From assembly GCF_000764305.2 (NCBI RefSeq), contig NW_025932041.1, positions 449,478-513,477 on the forward strand: a stretch of DNA of 64,000 nt. Direction: 5' to 3'. The position numbers and the translations under genes were made by a program. The stretch comes from Hyalella azteca. Its lineage: Eukaryota; Arthropoda; Malacostraca; Amphipoda; Hyalellidae. Positions 48,031 to 60,455 of the stretch are shown one piece after another. Under the pieces are notes generated by a model, which saw only the letters and a program-made list of their open reading frames with translations, was not told the DNA's origin and searched no databases. Numbering within the stretch: the stretch's first letter is position 1; each line of letters opens with the position of its first letter.

Positions 48031-50972
48031 TTAACTCTTTCACTACTACATTCATTTTGGCTACTTTAGCTAATTTTACAAATTTCACTCAAATTATTGA
48101 GCTGGTTTGATCAGCCAAATGCCAGAATGCACAATGCACAAAGCAGGCAACTAGTGGAAAGCAAAAACTATAGTTTAAAAAATCATCAGCTGATTACCAA
48201 AATGTGTTTAAGTAGACAGCTGGCATGAACTTGGGAAGCAAAAATTTATAACAAATTTACATCGGCTGAATGCCAAAATGCATATTGCACAAAACAGCCA
48301 GATAAGTGAGATAACTACAGCACTGTCAAATAGGGTAATAAGAGAAGATTTTTTTTAGTGATAACTTTATGCTAGACATTTTAGTGGGGGCATAGCACTG
48401 AACAGCAGAAGTTGAAAATTTTCAAAATGACAGGTTTGTGAACAGCAATTTTTTCAATAAAATGCTGCATAGTGATAGGGGCAAAGCAGAGAGTTTTTTT
48501 GACTTTTCTGCAAGTAAAATTTTGAGTCCTATTAGCAATGTAGATCATCAAAGTATTACGGATACTATATGTCCATTATAATTTATTATTAATGGTCCAT
48601 ACTTCATACCATTACCAAGTTACCAACATTATCATATAAAGGATATTGGTTTAAATCTTGAGTAAATGCAGATATAAAAAATAAACTGATTCCAAGAAAT
48701 AACAGGTTTGCCACTGTTACTGAAATTACAGGATATTTGACCTGCAATCCACAATTAAGAATAAAAGTAAAACTTTTCCCAACTACCGTAGCTCCAAAAA
48801 ACGCTTAGGTCGCTTACCGGTCTAACATAGCTATATATTCCTTTGATGTAGCTAGCCATACTTCAGAATGTTGATAAACTTAAGAAATGAACTAGAACTC
48901 CAATAATTTTAAATCGAAATCAACCAATACTTTACAAGCTCTTGTTAATGATTCACAAGTTGAACGCTTTGAGTTTGAGGCACAACCTACAGGCTGCAGA
49001 TAGTCAGCTACAGGTGTACAAGTCTGATGTAAACAAAGCGATTCGACAAAACAGCTGATTCCTCTTGCCGCAACAGATCATTCGAAGACGTGTAGCATGA
49101 AAACCGGATAAGGTACCTTTTTATTAACTTCAAGTTCACGTTTCAAATATATACTTCCGATTTATGTCTAAAATTACTTTTCTTAAAAAATCGTAGAACG
49201 ATATAATATCTCGTGCTGTGTATTTGAAATATGAAATCTATTCTCGACATGTTACGTCTCAATCATGAAGTGAAACACGAAAAATTATGTAAATATTTCA
49301 GTTGTTTTTTTTTTTTTGCAAGACACGCTTTGCATCTCTCAAACCGCGAAACACTAAAACAAAGAACGCTGGCGGCCAAGTCTTGCTAAAATAAACTTCA
49401 AAGAGTCTACCGTGATGTTGACGCTTATCAAAGATTTCATGCTTCCCAACATATACTTCAGGCCTTCGATTTAACGACGATTGAATGAAAGTATAATCAT
49501 TACCCTCTGCGCCACTCCTGATCCAGGGTAGAAGCAATCGTCAGTTTTAGCAGCAAATGTCAAATTGCGAATTCATTGCACTTTATCGCACCCATTGTTG
49601 CTTCGAACCCACTACTGCATAAATCTTAATTTCCGAGTATTATTCTTTATCGAATGTCATGTTGTCTACTATTGTTACTTCCCAAGTAGCTTAACAAATC
49701 GGGTCCTGTGCGGTCCACGTTTTCTGCTAACTCTATTGGAGGAATTTCAGTCAGATTAGTCATATCCCATTCTAGAGCTCGTGAAATATTTGAGTGACAA
49801 GTGAATTGTCTTTATCTCGCCCATTTAATCAAATATTTTAGTTTTTATTTACAAAATCAAACAAAGTTGCCGGCATACTTTTCTGACAAGATTAATCATT
49901 GCTCAACTTTTTTCACTTATGTAAGTCATTCCAGTACATTGATCAAGAATTTTTGGCAAATTAGCAGTATATAGAACATAATGGTGTAACCAAAAGCGAG
50001 AAATAACACACTAACAGAAAGAGGCTCCTCTCCCATCCCCGAGCTTTCCAAGTTTTATCCTGGTACTAGCAGAGTAAATGTATGTTCTTGGAAGCTGGAC
50101 AAAAAAAAAAAAAAAAAAAAATCGGCACCAACACTTCTAACGTGATCACCGAAAACGACACACCGGGTTCCCGACGGTACTCGATAGGTACGTTAAGAGG
50201 TACTAGACTATTCAAGTTTATTTTTATGGAATTTCAAAAGACGATGACTGCTCAGCAGAAATTCTCATCATTACTACTCAAGGCGAGGAGAAACTCGAGA
50301 AATCGAAGACATGGAAATGCTCAGCTCGAGCAATCGAGGTCATTAAAATGCTATCGATTTATAGCCGAGTTAGCTATGTTGAGAATATCGCAATTACCTG
50401 CAAGAAGTTTAAATAGCTAGAATATGGGGAAAAACAAACCATTCGCCGTTTTGCTTTAATAGATTTATCGAATACCAGCACAAAATTGGAGAATTTCGCA
50501 ACATGCAGAGTCTGGGGCCTGTCTGAATTCTTCAAATTATCCAGCATTGACGAAAGCCGTCAGTAAGGAGTCAACATTCTTTATGAAAGCAAATGCGAGT
50601 TGGAATCAAGCGACAAGTTGAGCGTGCACCATTAGCTTCCGCAAAGTTTGGTTGATGTGACCACGTACTGAGCACCCCAAAAATTCAAAGAAAACAGACA
50701 GGCCCCCGTAATTTTTCATCTTGTGGGAAGGACAAGGAGCCATTATTTGCACTCTGATGTCGTACACAGACCGCTCCAGTAACCAATGAAGCAGATACCT
50801 GTGAATTAAAAAAAGGGCGTGAGTGACTTGAAACATCGCTAGACTTATTTATCGCAGTCAATACAACGCTCACTATAATTGACAAAAATCGTATAAATCC
50901 TATTTAAAATGTTGCATGGAAAGGGATACAACTCACAGTTCATGTACGTCCACCGTAAATGTTGTAGGAGCC
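48031..50972. other. Intergenic between TMEM263-like gene and eIF3c
   Basis: Holds a dispersed repeat (48440-48575), an A21 run at 50101-50121 and otherwise no recognisable gene. A first exon and promoter of the TMEM263-like gene probably lie here; AACAGCTGATT near 49056 and GTAAACAAA near 49030 are promoter-like but not decisive. Confidence 0.45.
48440..48575. repeat. Dispersed repeat, related to 30848-30960
   Basis: GGCAAAGCAGAGAGTTTTTT, GAGTCCTATTAGCAATGTAG and CAAAGTATTACGGATACTAT match 30848-30960 in order. Confidence 0.7.
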
Positions 50973-53900
50973 TCAGTCTTGACGGCGTCGGTCCATGTAG
51001 TCCCTACCGCGGTCTGAACGCTCTCCAATGTGATTGCTACGGCGGTCCATGTAATCGCCGCGTCCGCCACGGTCCTGGCGGTCTTGTCCGTCTCTGCGGT
51101 CGCGGCCCGTGTTGCCTCCCCATGGCTTCTGGCGATCGCGATAGCCGCCGCCCTGTAAAATCCAGGTAATCCGTTAAAAAATATATTGCATTCAAGATCA
51201 AGCAGACATGACAAGAGGATCATCAGGTTAGAGAGATTTTGAGTCATCAACAGAATACAGGAGTTCATGTTGTCATCACATTGCTGGCGATAGAGCGGTA
51301 TGGAGAGAACAAAGATATTCAAAGTGTCAACTTACCTGCATGTTGCGCTGGAAAAAGGGTTTTTGATCGAGAATCCGATCGTTGTTCTCGACAAGATTGT
51401 GCAACTTGTCAGCCAGTTGAAGGGATAGAGACTGCAGCTGAGAAGGTTCCGTCTTGTGCATCACTAGACAAAAAGTAGGCTCGTCCAGCGATCCCTATGA
51501 AATGTAAAACGTCGGTAAAACCAAATTTAAATTTTTTAGAAAGAATTAACAATTATCATTTCGCAAGTTACCTTTAATACTGAACTGCATGGGAATTATA
51601 CCGTTGGCAAACGTTCAACTCACCATTATCTCTTCATTAATGATCATTTTGCTGATTATAGCATGAACAGTGGCGTGAGGAAGCTCGAACATTTCAGAAA
51701 GCGTGACCAGCGAGATGGAGTCGTACACGTGCGAATAAGTGAAGAGATAGGTACGCAAACTTTCTTCTTGCACCTTGCGACCGAGCATCTCACGAACTTC
51801 GTCGGCATTGTGGAACAAATCCCACACCTTGCCGTTCATCTTTTCGTTGAGAAGTAGATCTCTGAAAATATTTTATACACGATTAAAGAAAGAAATTGAA
51901 GCAGAAGCACAACCGAAATGAATTCGTCACAGGTCAGAAAAAATCATCAACAAGAAAATTCAGTTGAACGAAAGTTTAAACATCATTTAAATTATTTCGT
52001 CAGGGAAGAGATTTTCATCAACGGATACACACCTGGCAGTGCGCCAGTTACCATTCCGCATGGCTTTGGAGGCTGCCACAACGTGCTCTCTCATGCTCTC
52101 AGGAGGACCCACGAGCGACTGACGTTCAGAGTTCTTCAGTTGGTGATGGAAGCTTTTCGAAATCATACGACGGCGCGCGTCAAACTCATGAGCAGCCATG
52201 TAAGGAATCTCTATTAGCATGGCAGAAACCAAATAAACGCATTCCAACATCTCTAAATTGATGTGCATATGGAATGGAATCTGCCGTTCTTTTTCTTGTT
52301 TCTCTTGTTCAGAGGTACGCTCGTTCTGTCGAAGTGGCAACAAGCCTTGAGCAAGAAGTTCTTTAGCGCGACCACCGGATTGTATGTCAAGCAACGCGTT
52401 GTGTGCCTCCTTGATATGAGAGTGTCTGAAGCCACACAAGCCAAGTTGCACGAGAGTGCGGTTGTACAAGATCTGGGTGGGCAAGTCCGAGTGCTGAATA
52501 GTATCCTGTAAAATAAGTTACATTTAGGCTCATATTCCAACTCCGTACCTTGTACACAAACTTGCCATCGTAACAAAATTTCTTGTAATGATCCAAGTGC
52601 AACAATCAATTTCATGCTCAACCAAAGACGGTACAAGATAAAGCGGCCAGTTTAGTATAGCACATCATGAAAACTGAACAATGTGACCGTTCAGTCCAGT
52701 AGCAGTGAGTATTTTGGTGACAATTCTATCAGAAACTCGTTAGACACGCCCGAGCACAATAATGCCGAGAAGACTGGCTGAGGCCGGATTGCATGACATG
52801 AAAAATATACGTATAAAGGAGCAAAAAAGAAATTATTCAGCGGCTGCTTGGAAATAAGGTGTTATGTTTGAACCTTGTCTGGTAGACATTCGATAAAGAA
52901 AGCCTTAATTAACGGCACATTTTCATATAGCGCTCAATGAGACCGATGCCATTATGAGCAGCAGTTGTCTACGAGCGCTTGAGGAGGCATAATGCAGTAT
53001 CATTTCCAGGTCTTTAATAAAAAGCTGTTGTCATTGATAGTTTGGAAGATTCATTTGAGAATCGACATAAAATAAGATTCACGTAGTAAATCAAGAGTTG
53101 GTAACATTTATGGAATCAAGTTTGACAATCGGTAATTAATATCTCAGATGAGAAAATAGTATTTGTCGGACCGTCACTCGTGTCAATCTTACAATGCGAA
53201 CGACACAGGATTAACAGACGTCATTAATCTGGCACTTTCAAGGACTGATGCTAGTACTAACAGCAGCCTAGTAGCCGTGCCGTAGAAAGAACAAAAACAT
53301 CTCCGCCAAAAACCGTCTTCATCGAAGCATATGAATAATGTCAAATGCTAAACAGATACCTCACAGCTTGAGCCTTCAAGCAGTAGGGTTACTCTATCAT
53401 AACAATGAAAGTGCATCAGTCTGTTACATTTGTGTCGAAGAGCTTTTTCCAATTAGAGCATTATCGATTATATCAATTTCCTCTGATACTACTTAGAGCT
53501 GAGAATAAAAATAATATCTAATTAAAAACTTAAGACGCTGATATAGAGTTTACTGTGAGAAGCTTGACATGGTTTATAACTATGTAAATATCCACTGTTT
53601 CGCAACAGCTTCTTGACACAGAGCCTCGAAAATCATTAAGCGGGTAGGAAAGCGAGCATGATCACATGCTGTGAAGATATGACCACATTCAACTCTTAAC
53701 GTGTCCGAGAAACACCTCACGCCTCTCCCTGTTAGGAGAACCGTAAGCCTGGGCCCTCGGTTACTCTGGGCGCACGTATAAGTTGCTGAGCCTGAACCCA
53801 GCCTCCAGCTTTCGAGCGTCCCCAATATTGACGGTAACTCAAATTTTACAAACTGAGATGCCTTTCGACGGCAGGAAGTAAGACGGCTAAGGTTATTTTA

Positions 53901-56900
53901 TCCTAGTCCTTGCACTAGATTTGAGGTTGTTCGAATATTAACGCATCATGTTCTTCATGTACGTTCCTCAATCACGACGGATATCGTTAGACACGTTACT
54001 TATGCCACAAACAGTTAGAAGCATCGTACGTCTGGGCCGTCACTTCCTTGGAGCCCGGTAAGTTGCTAAGCCTAGACCCAGTTTCGATTTTCGAGCGTAA
54101 ACGTTAAATTCACACAATAAAATACAGAGAATCATCGGCTAGTTTAAAAAGAGTTAATCAACGACGACAAGACTCTTAAAGGTGATGAATAATGACGTTA
54201 AAATTTTACCGAGACAAAGTTAGTGTCCGAGAAGCACCTCACGCTTCTCCCGGTTAGGATAGAACCGTAAGCCTGGGCCCTCGGTTACTATAGGCGCACG
54301 TGTAAGGTGCTGAGCCTGAACCCAGCCTCCAGCTATGGAGCGCCACATGTCATAAATTTCTTGCGTATCGACACAATAGGCAAAACAAAGTTCTACTGTA
54401 TGGGCGGTACCTACACGAAAGCAATCATTATATGAAACTAGTATCAAACCAAACGAGAGAAGTAAAGCAGGCTGAGGTTCTGACCTGAAGATGTGCCATG
54501 AGCATAAGGTCGCGAGCTTGATACCATCGATCGTGCAACGCCATGTGGTAGATGTGGCAGAGCACCGCACGCGTCCGCAGGCGGTCAGTGTTGTCGCGCA
54601 CGTAAATATACGAGCAAAGCTTCTCCATAAGCTTCAAGGAAGTTTCTTCGCTCTCTGGTATTTTACCCTGATGAAAATATACAAATAATTATAAGTTGTA
54701 TCTTAAACATTCAGTTTATAAACAGAAATGCATCGCATAGTCAGCAATTAATGGTCTGATATAAAGCAGTTCATCAAACAGTCGAGACTAGTTGTACTAT
54801 GAGAATGTAGAACCAAGTGAAACGAGCTGATGAGCTGGGCCTACTGCTCGAAGAAGCTCTTTCTCCATCAAGCGTCTAAAAACTCGTTGCTCAGTCTAAA
54901 AAGCATACAAGTTCGCATTATTTCAGTAATCAAGGCACAGAAATTAAACTCTGAAAAATATTAGGCCTAGAATATGCACAATTTATCTTCAACATAAATC
55001 TCGCAAAAAAGAATGCAGAGTAGTTTCTGACTGAATTCAAAAAGTGAATCTTACCCTAGCTTGGTCGGCAGCTTTCTTGTCATACTTGTAGTAGACGTGC
55101 TCTATTTTCCTGAGGTAAATGCGACATACGTCAGGAACAAGGCCATGTTTCTCCTGATAGTCCAGCATGGTATCAATGATCTTGCAAACCTTCACTTCGT
55201 CTCTGAGTTTAACAATAAACTCGTTGCTGTGAGCATCGCAAGCTTTGACCAGCTTGCAGAACTCCACGTCCATCCTGTCTATGATCGTGACGACATCTCC
55301 ATGCACTCTGTATGGCGATGTTTCTAGGTTCTCGTCCTCTTCGGTGATGTTGGAACCGATGCTCAAATCGGGCATATCAAGTAACATCTCCAGGAGCTCC
55401 TCAATTTTCTTCAACACCTTCTCCCAGAGCTCTGGTTTCATGGCATCGGAACCAGACGGCGCGTAGTCATAAATAGACATGATGAGGTGGTACTGAATCT
55501 TTATATACATGGCATTGCCAAGGTTGTTTTCACGTGCGATGCCCATCAGTTCGTGCACGAGCTCGATTTGCTCCTTACGATCGGTGCCTTTCTTGCCGCG
55601 AGCCGCAATGATTTCGTTGAGCTTGTTGGTCACACTCTTGATGCTGATTTCGTCATCCTTGCCAAACATTTTAGGTTTTTCCTGAAAATTTATTTTGCGT
55701 TACTATTGTCCTGCAATATGATCAAAAATACGTTGCAGTAAGTGAACTCGACAAACTCAAATCGGCGCGATATGAAGTAAAGCCTAATATAAAAAACACA
55801 ACGTACAGTAGAAATTGCTAGCCATTGGATAATAAATTTTATAGGTTGTCGCTCACCGTGGGAATAACTGAACCCTTTTTCACTGTCTCCCAACCGCCAT
55901 CAGCTTCTTTAGGAGCTTTGGGTTCTTTTTTGCGCTCACTACGATGTTTCTTCTTGGTCTCATCCTCCTCACGTGTTACAGTTTTCTTCAAGAATTTTTC
56001 TCTGCAATATCGATGGCCTTGATAAATACTCAACTAAAGTGAGGACCTACACAATTCGTATATCAAGAAAAAAAAATTGACATGTATCACGCATCAATCA
56101 TTTACAAATCTTGCGGTATTGTAATTACACGAAAGATCTGACATACCTGAGTGGAACCAAGCCACCCGGATCAGAGTCTGAAGAAGACTCATCGCTGTCA
56201 CTGCCCCAGTCACTGTACTCATCTTCATCGTCCGCATCGTCACCTGCAGCCATCCTGTCCACAGCGATCCTGCTGTCGCCGCTGATGCAGAGTTTAAAAG
56301 TTAGTTGAGCAATATACTCAAGAAAGAAGTCAATAAGAAGAGCTAAGTTAAAATTAAAGAAAATTTTATGATTCCTTCCCCATGCATGGTCACGTTCACA
56401 TCGTTTTGTTGAGTGCTAATCAATCGGCCAACAAAAGTTGGTAGAGTGGTATAGCTCACGTTTTCTCTTGCAAGCGTCTGCCGCCCCTCTCTATTCAAAG
56501 AAGAGCATCTAAGCTTGCAGTATTTCAAGCACAACATATGGGCAAGTTTTTATTTTAAAATTAGACGAGTATACCATTGTTATTAGTATACCATTGTTAT
56601 TAGGCAATACCAAAAAATCTGCTACAATGCACAAGAATTTGGAGATGACATGATTTGTTAAGAAATATATTAAATGGAGACGTACCTAGCAACTGAGGTT
56701 TCTTTCTTGAAAGCAGCAGGAGTCAACATGTCATCTTCAGCATCTGAGCCGCCATCTTGCTCGGCCAAATCTTCTTCCTCTTCATCGCTGTCGCCCACGT
56801 CAGGGTTCTCCCTGAATGCCGTCAATTCATTCTCGAAATCTTTGACGTATTTGCGCAATTTCTGGCGCATTGTTGCCAGACCTTTAGCATTGTTTTTGTT

Positions 56901-57753
56901 CATTTTCTTACGACCTTCTTTATCGTCCCAAATCTGAAAGTTAAAATATACATGGCTTAAGGACTAGATTCTTCACAAAGATAACGTTATCAAAGATGTC
57001 CTACACGAAAATCTATATTAGAATGTCACATAACAAAGGGCACATTTAAGTGATATCAAACTTACTTACCATGTTGAGATAATCTTCCAGTTCAACTAGA
57101 CATCTGATATAGAAGCGTGGAATTTTTCCCCCATCTTCCTTCTCGATGACAACCGCAGCTTTGATGTAAGCTCGGCACAGGTCCTCAAAGCCTGAACACG
57201 TTCACCTTTTATATTAGGAAGCAGTTCGACTACAACGAGGTCCCAATTGCAATCAATGGAAAAGTTGGGAGTAAAATTAGTCACGAGGGTGAAATTTTCT
57301 CTGATCAGAATTCCTAGATTGTAATCATGGAACAGGTTTTGTACGAGGCCGACTTAGAAAAAAGCATCAAGGAAATTTCATTACTGAACATTCCTATTTT
57401 CTTTTTGAACGCGAGATGGATGTACAGAACAATATATTCCTCACTTGCATTTAAAGTTTACGTTTAGAATTATCTTAAAAATAATTGGGCTACAATTGAA
57501 TCTATAGCAATTATTCCAAGATGCACTCACTGGAGTGTAGACTGGCCAAGTCTTTGTTCTTCTTGTAGTTCTTGATGTTTTTAATAATGTTTTGAAGCTC
57601 TTCATACCGCTTTTCCTTGGCAGAGCGGACGACACGTTTCGTGTCTTCCTCGTCATCACTGAAGCGTGCCAAGAAATTAGTTGGCTCACGAATTTCTTCT
57701 TCACTTTCTGACTCGCTGGAGCCAGAGTCTGACATGAAGAACCTGGACGTCAT
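50973..57753 (-). CDS. eIF3c: Eukaryotic translation initiation factor 3 subunit C, complete
   Basis: Eleven minus-strand exons join in phase: 57753-57531, 57191-57070, 56933-56686, 56281-56147, 56001-55857, 55681-55055, 54667-54485, 52505-52033, 51861-51624, 51494-51336, 51152-50973; 910 residues, close to the human length. The ATG at 57753 sits in a GCCACCATGA context. Features in order: acidic-serine N-terminus and [20 protein letters not shown] (about 32-51), acidic stretches near 165-190 and 210-235, then conserved core with [58 protein letters not shown], and a PCI/winged-helix domain near 640-800 with [15 protein letters not shown] and [11 protein letters not shown]. The last exon is an Arg/Gly/Asp-rich RGG-like tail. 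eIF3c is a core subunit bridging eIF1/eIF5 and the 40S ribosome in initiation. No break or frameshift seen. Confidence 0.97.
53697..54345. repeat. Three diverged copies of a 125-bp repeat in an eIF3c intron
   Basis: Copies at about 53700-53820 and 54215-54340 share GTCCGAGAAACACCTCACGC-like starts, GTAAGCCTGGGCCCTCGGTT and GAGCCTGAACCCAGCCTCCA; a weaker copy at about 53985-54105 keeps GTCTGGGCCGTCACTTCC and AAGCCTAGACCCAG. All lie in the long intron between exons 54667-54485 and 52505-52033. Family unknown; no tRNA-like boxes stand out. Confidence 0.8.
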
Positions 57754-57786
57754 GGTGGCAGTCTTGGAGCACACCAGCCACTACTC
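57754..57786 (-). other. eIF3c 5' UTR part of the first coding exon
   Basis: A CTGGTTGCAG acceptor precedes 57786, so the coding start is probably in a second exon, with a non-coding first exon further upstream that I could not place. Confidence 0.5.
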
Positions 57787-59818
57787 CTGCAACCAGACAA
57801 CGGCGAGAATTATTTTCACTTATAATGTTACTGACAGCCTCACAGGAAATATCTAATTCTCCACTGCATTTCTGCCGGTTAAAGATCATTTGTAGAAATA
57901 GAAGTAGGTAATAGATATATACTTTCTGAAATACTAGCCAAATGTACCACGATTAATTTTTACAGAACGAGTAACAAGCACAGCAGGACAAAGCCCAACG
58001 TCGACACAGATTTTGACAATATTTGTATGTGCACCAGTGAGGACAATAAGCACAGTGCCAGACAAAATGGTTAATCAAGCCAACCAAGAAATTCATGAAC
58101 ATTAAAATGCAGCTGGCAAGGATAAAAATCTGCTACATCTGTATCACTATAGGGCTCATTAGTCCTTAGTTTATCACCTCATGTAGGGTAGGTAATCTTG
58201 CATTGATGCTAAGAAATTTCACTGACGGCAGTAAGAACAAAAGTGAATGCAAACATCTTTAATCTTGAAAAAAAAAAAATGCCCTTTAGATTTCCATACG
58301 TTATTGAAGCAACGCAGTAGACAATTCAGCATTAGTTTATAAAGCACACAAGAATCATCTACCTCTCAAAAAGGTAAATTAAGTTTTGCACCTTTTCATA
58401 TGAATATTGAAAAATGTTAGATGAGAAGTAGCTTTCAAATTAAAATGTTAGAAGAGAAGTAGCTTTCAAATTATTTTCTAACATTATCCATCCTCAAAAT
58501 CATTTATAAACATCATGAGGAACTATGTAAATTAGAATATCCTGTCTCTCTTAGCCTCCTTACACTTGGTATAGCACTCAAGCATATGTTGTAGCCGAGA
58601 ATATTCTCTTGCACCATGCTTAGGAAAGCCTTGATACAGGAGTATCATGGCTATTTTGTGGTGCAACATTCTTTCATCGACAGCACCATCATATTTCATA
58701 ACACCAACATTCTGCCATTTAGCTCCTGGGCTACCCATTCCAACCAACCATTGAATCAATTTCATAATTAGATAATGATAAGATAAAAAAATTACAAAGT
58801 TGCAAGTGATAACACATTTTCTACAGATATTTATTCCTCAACTGTTACCGAGTGACAATTCTAGGTAATTCATGGCCATAATTATCAGTACATGCAGATA
58901 CAGGGGTTGCACAAATTAAAGGAAATGCCTGACATTTTGATCTCAATTATTGAACATGTTATAAATAATGAAAACTTCTAATTTTTAGGTTTCATTTTTG
59001 CTGCTAATTGACATTTTATCCTTGCACAGATATTTTTAATAAATTTTTATGTTTAAAATCTCATAACCTATAAATGGCAAATCTCTCTAGCCACTCATTT
59101 TCTTTAGATTCAGAAAATGCATTGCAAAGGGCATCCCAGCTTTAAATCAATTTTAATGATAAACCAACAATTTTTGGGCAAAAAGTGAGAAAACTGGGTA
59201 TTCAAATTTCTATGACAGAATCACTCAGAAATTTCCTATTTATACTGTCAGCTAAACAATAATGGAGGCATACACAGTATTTGACGGCATCAATTTGTCT
59301 TGATGGGGATTTTAAACACCAACATTTTCAGATAAAATGCCCAAGTACAATGTAGCAAGTTGTGCTCAAGAATAATAACTTAAATTATATATATATTGAC
59401 AATTGGCCCTTACTATCTTGCTCTGCTAACTGCAACACAATGTCCTCAGCCAATCCATTCACACAAAGCACAGGGTTCTTAGAACTTTACCACTCTAAAA
59501 TCCCTACCATACCTAGTTGCTCAATCTAGCATGCTCTAGTTATGCACCATCACACTATCTTGATAAAAAAACAGAGAATCTACCAAGCTTTCACTGCCAA
59601 CATCACACATGTACACCAATATCCATTCTCCCCTCTGGGTTGAGTCGTTGAGGTTAAAGAGAAGTAAGAACAAAAGGCTTCCAACCATCCCTGTATCTAC
59701 CAGCATATATTCGACTATTATTATACTTCATTGAATCTTACATAACCTTCAATCATTAACATTCCTTCTAGCACTCTAAGCAGCATTTCAATCTCCCAAG
59801 TTATTCATTTTGTCAGTA
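57787..59818. other. Upstream of eIF3c, no gene recognised
   Basis: Contains a short direct duplication TTAGA(A/T)GAGAAGTAGCTTTCAAATT near 58420-58475 (core AGAAGTAGCTTTCAAATT) and a 77-codon minus-strand frame at 58532-58765 that is hydrophilic and somewhat protein-like but unrecognised; it may be a degraded mobile-element remnant. Confidence 0.4.
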
Positions 59819-60062
59819 CCTGGGGCCGGATTATCAAAACTTCGTAACTTTCTGTACTTACGACAAAAAAGTTTTGTGGTACGTAAATACACCCTAATTT
59901 TGGCATTATTAAAACTTTCGTACGCAAGTCTTAGCTAAAAGCCTAAATTTTTTTCCCGCGCAAATGTTTTTATAATACCACCGTTAGTATTACGTTGTCA
60001 TAGCAACGCCACTCGTAAGTCGATTTTGCGTACTTACAAAGTTTTGATTATACGGCCCCTGG
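59819..60062. mobile_element. MITE with long terminal inverted repeats, about 243 bp
   Basis: Left end CCTGGGGCCGGATTATCAAA and the reverse complement of the right end CCAGGGGCCGTATAATCAAA match; the arms continue with GTAAGTACG-type sequence for about 40 bp. No coding capacity. Superfamily not assignable because the target duplication is unclear. Confidence 0.82.
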
Positions 60063-60299
60063 AAAAGCCAAATTCACCATTTCCCTTTTTTTCTACTCCA
60101 AGTTGGTTCACTACAAATACATGTCATCTTCTTACCCTTTCACTTGTTGTCAAGAAGACTCATCATTATTACAACATTAATTGATTCAAATACTCATGAC
60201 AGCGCCAAATATCTAATGCATGTAGGCAAGTGCAACTGGCCTGTATTCTAGTTTTTCTCTTCCCTTTGTGACCGAGTACTTCTTGATAATACAGTTTTC

Positions 60300-60455
60300 A
60301 CTCCCAGCATTACAATAAGAAATATAACTCAGTTCTCACTGCAGTGAGTGACAAAGCGCGCATTTTCTCATTGACAAAAACTTAAGGTCATGGACAGACA
60401 GACATGGTGGGCACAATAGTGCATTTTTTCCATAAACGAGAAAATGTGCTAAAAA
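60300..60455 (-). repeat. Dispersed repeat, copy 2 (inverted relative to 11.5 kb)
   Basis: Reverse complement contains TTTATGGAAAAAATGCACTA, CATGTCTGTCTGTCCATGAC and TTTGTCACTCACTGCAGTGA, matching 11520-11640. Confidence 0.7.

Noticed and set aside
50082..50420. 112-codon frame containing an A21 run, possible processed pseudogene
   Set aside because: The A run is at the start of the frame rather than the 3' end and no parent protein is recognisable.
58532..58765. 77-codon minus-strand frame as a gene
   Set aside because: Somewhat protein-like but no family, no splice partners and no start context; noted only in the region entry.
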